Shown in pieces: positions 63,204-64,000 of a stretch of 64,000 bases of DNA. Origin of the DNA: Mactromeris polynyma (lineage: Eukaryota > Mollusca > Bivalvia > Venerida > Mactridae); contig JASFXZ010000020.1 of the NCBI GenBank assembly GCA_032209605.1, forward strand, positions 255,501 to 319,500. The letters are read 5' to 3'. A program made the position numbers and the translations under genes. The number at the start of each line of letters is the position of its first letter. Positions within the stretch are counted from its first letter, which is position 1. The notes beneath the pieces were generated by a model. That model was not told where the DNA came from, made no database searches, and worked only from the letters and a program-made list of their open reading frames with translations.

Positions 63204-63734
63204 TGTACTTTTCGTACATTATTCCCAGCCTAGCGTCCAAACGCTTTCTGAGCTCGCGAAACTAGCGCCAGGCAGTGGTCCGCTAAGAGTCAAACAAGGG
63301 AGATAATTATCTTCTAATTCACTTCATTCTTACATTCAGGTTGGTAAATATTCCTCACAATTCCCTGGGGAAATTATTATTAATTAAATCCACGATTATA
63401 TAAAATAGATTGAAGTTTATTCCAAGGGTTTCATACTGTACACAATGTTGTAAAATGACGTGGCATTTAGTGTAGTGTTGAGGAAACTTATGTTTACTAT
63501 GAAAGATGATACACAATGATTCAGCATGACTGTACTAGACTCACTCACTGTATGTTTGTCATACAAGGAGCTTTCATATCGTGTACATCCACTTAAAGTC
63601 ACATTACGTATACTATGTTGAATTTTGGTGCAGTTTTACTAAGTTAATACCTTAAAATTGATGAAATCAAATAGCCGGGAAAACGTTATATATCGAGTAG
63701 AATGTTGATGGAATTGGCGAGGACCTCTGTATGA
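63204..63734. other. Unique DNA between arrays
   Basis: Nothing recognised. Confidence 0.45.
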
Positions 63735-64000
63735 TATAACATATAAGTACCAGATATATAACATACAAGTACCAGATATATAACATACAAGTACCAGATA
63801 TATAACATACAAGTACCAGATATATAACATACAAGTACCAGATATATAACATACAAGTACCAGATATATAACATACAAGTACCAGATATATAACATACAA
63901 GTACCAGATATATAACATACAAGTACCAGATATATAACATACAAGTACCAGATATACAACAAACAAGTACCAGATATATAACATACAAGTACCAGATATA
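63735..64000. repeat. 22-bp tandem array, about 12 copies, cut by the right window edge
   Basis: The unit is GTACCAGATATATAACATAC plus AA. All three minus-strand frames are open, because 22 bp steps through every frame and the unit has no reverse stop. Confidence 0.96.

Noticed and set aside
61590..63306. Two plus-strand open frames of about 550 codons resembling membrane proteins (Leu-rich or Cys/Tyr-rich)
   Set aside because: Hydrophobicity arises from the 36-bp repeat composition; both frames are equally open.

Overview
The window is an AT-rich animal nuclear DNA segment. It has split genes with GT-AG introns and standard-code exons, and I infer a marine invertebrate, probably a lophotrochozoan such as a mollusc. 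That inference rests on gene content and repeat style only; no marker gene proves it. By my estimate a little over half of the 64 kb (roughly 36 kb) is tandem-repeat DNA. It falls into about 28 separate minisatellite arrays with unit lengths from 13 to 111 bp and mostly unrelated sequences. Nearly all the long open frames in the window are products of these arrays and are not genes.

Two real genes can be assembled exon by exon, and they converge. (1) A plus-strand gene from 10061 to 33417 has 11 exons that join in phase into a 460-residue major facilitator superfamily transporter of the oxalate-formate/monocarboxylate-like branch. (2) A minus-strand gene from about 46202 to 39248 has at least four coding exons. 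It encodes a type II membrane protein with a C-terminal TNF-homology domain, about 391 residues from the internal Met. A TATA box with a short candidate first exon near 55.7 kb could be its promoter. The 5.8 kb between the two 3' ends holds a 46-bp array carrying 24 palindromic CRE motifs and a 36-bp array of about 2.5 kb.

Layout: 1-5.6 kb, three arrays (44, 32 and 110/111 bp); 5.8-6.2 kb, an inverted repeat element that recurs at 59.6 kb; 6.2-10 kb, mostly unique DNA with two small arrays; 10-33.4 kb, the transporter gene, with arrays in introns 1, 2, 4, 7 and 9; 33.4-39.2 kb, the intergenic arrays; 39.2-46.2 kb, the TNF-like gene with arrays in its introns; 46.3-50 kb, a 52-bp array and an Asp-rich 45-bp array that is open in one frame for 397 codons; 50.1-50.9 kb, an internally deleted Tc1/mariner element; 53.2-53.5 kb, a tandem array enclosed by 33-bp perfect inverted repeats; 56.4-58 kb, two adjoining related arrays; 59.3-59.9 kb, a LINE endonuclease fragment next to the repeat element; 61.6-63.2 kb, a 36-bp array; 63.7 kb to the right edge, a 22-bp array cut by the window.

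The main theme is minisatellite growth inside genes. Once the arrays are subtracted, the transporter introns return to about 350-1000 bp. Several arrays touch splice acceptors or appear to have been seeded by mobile elements.
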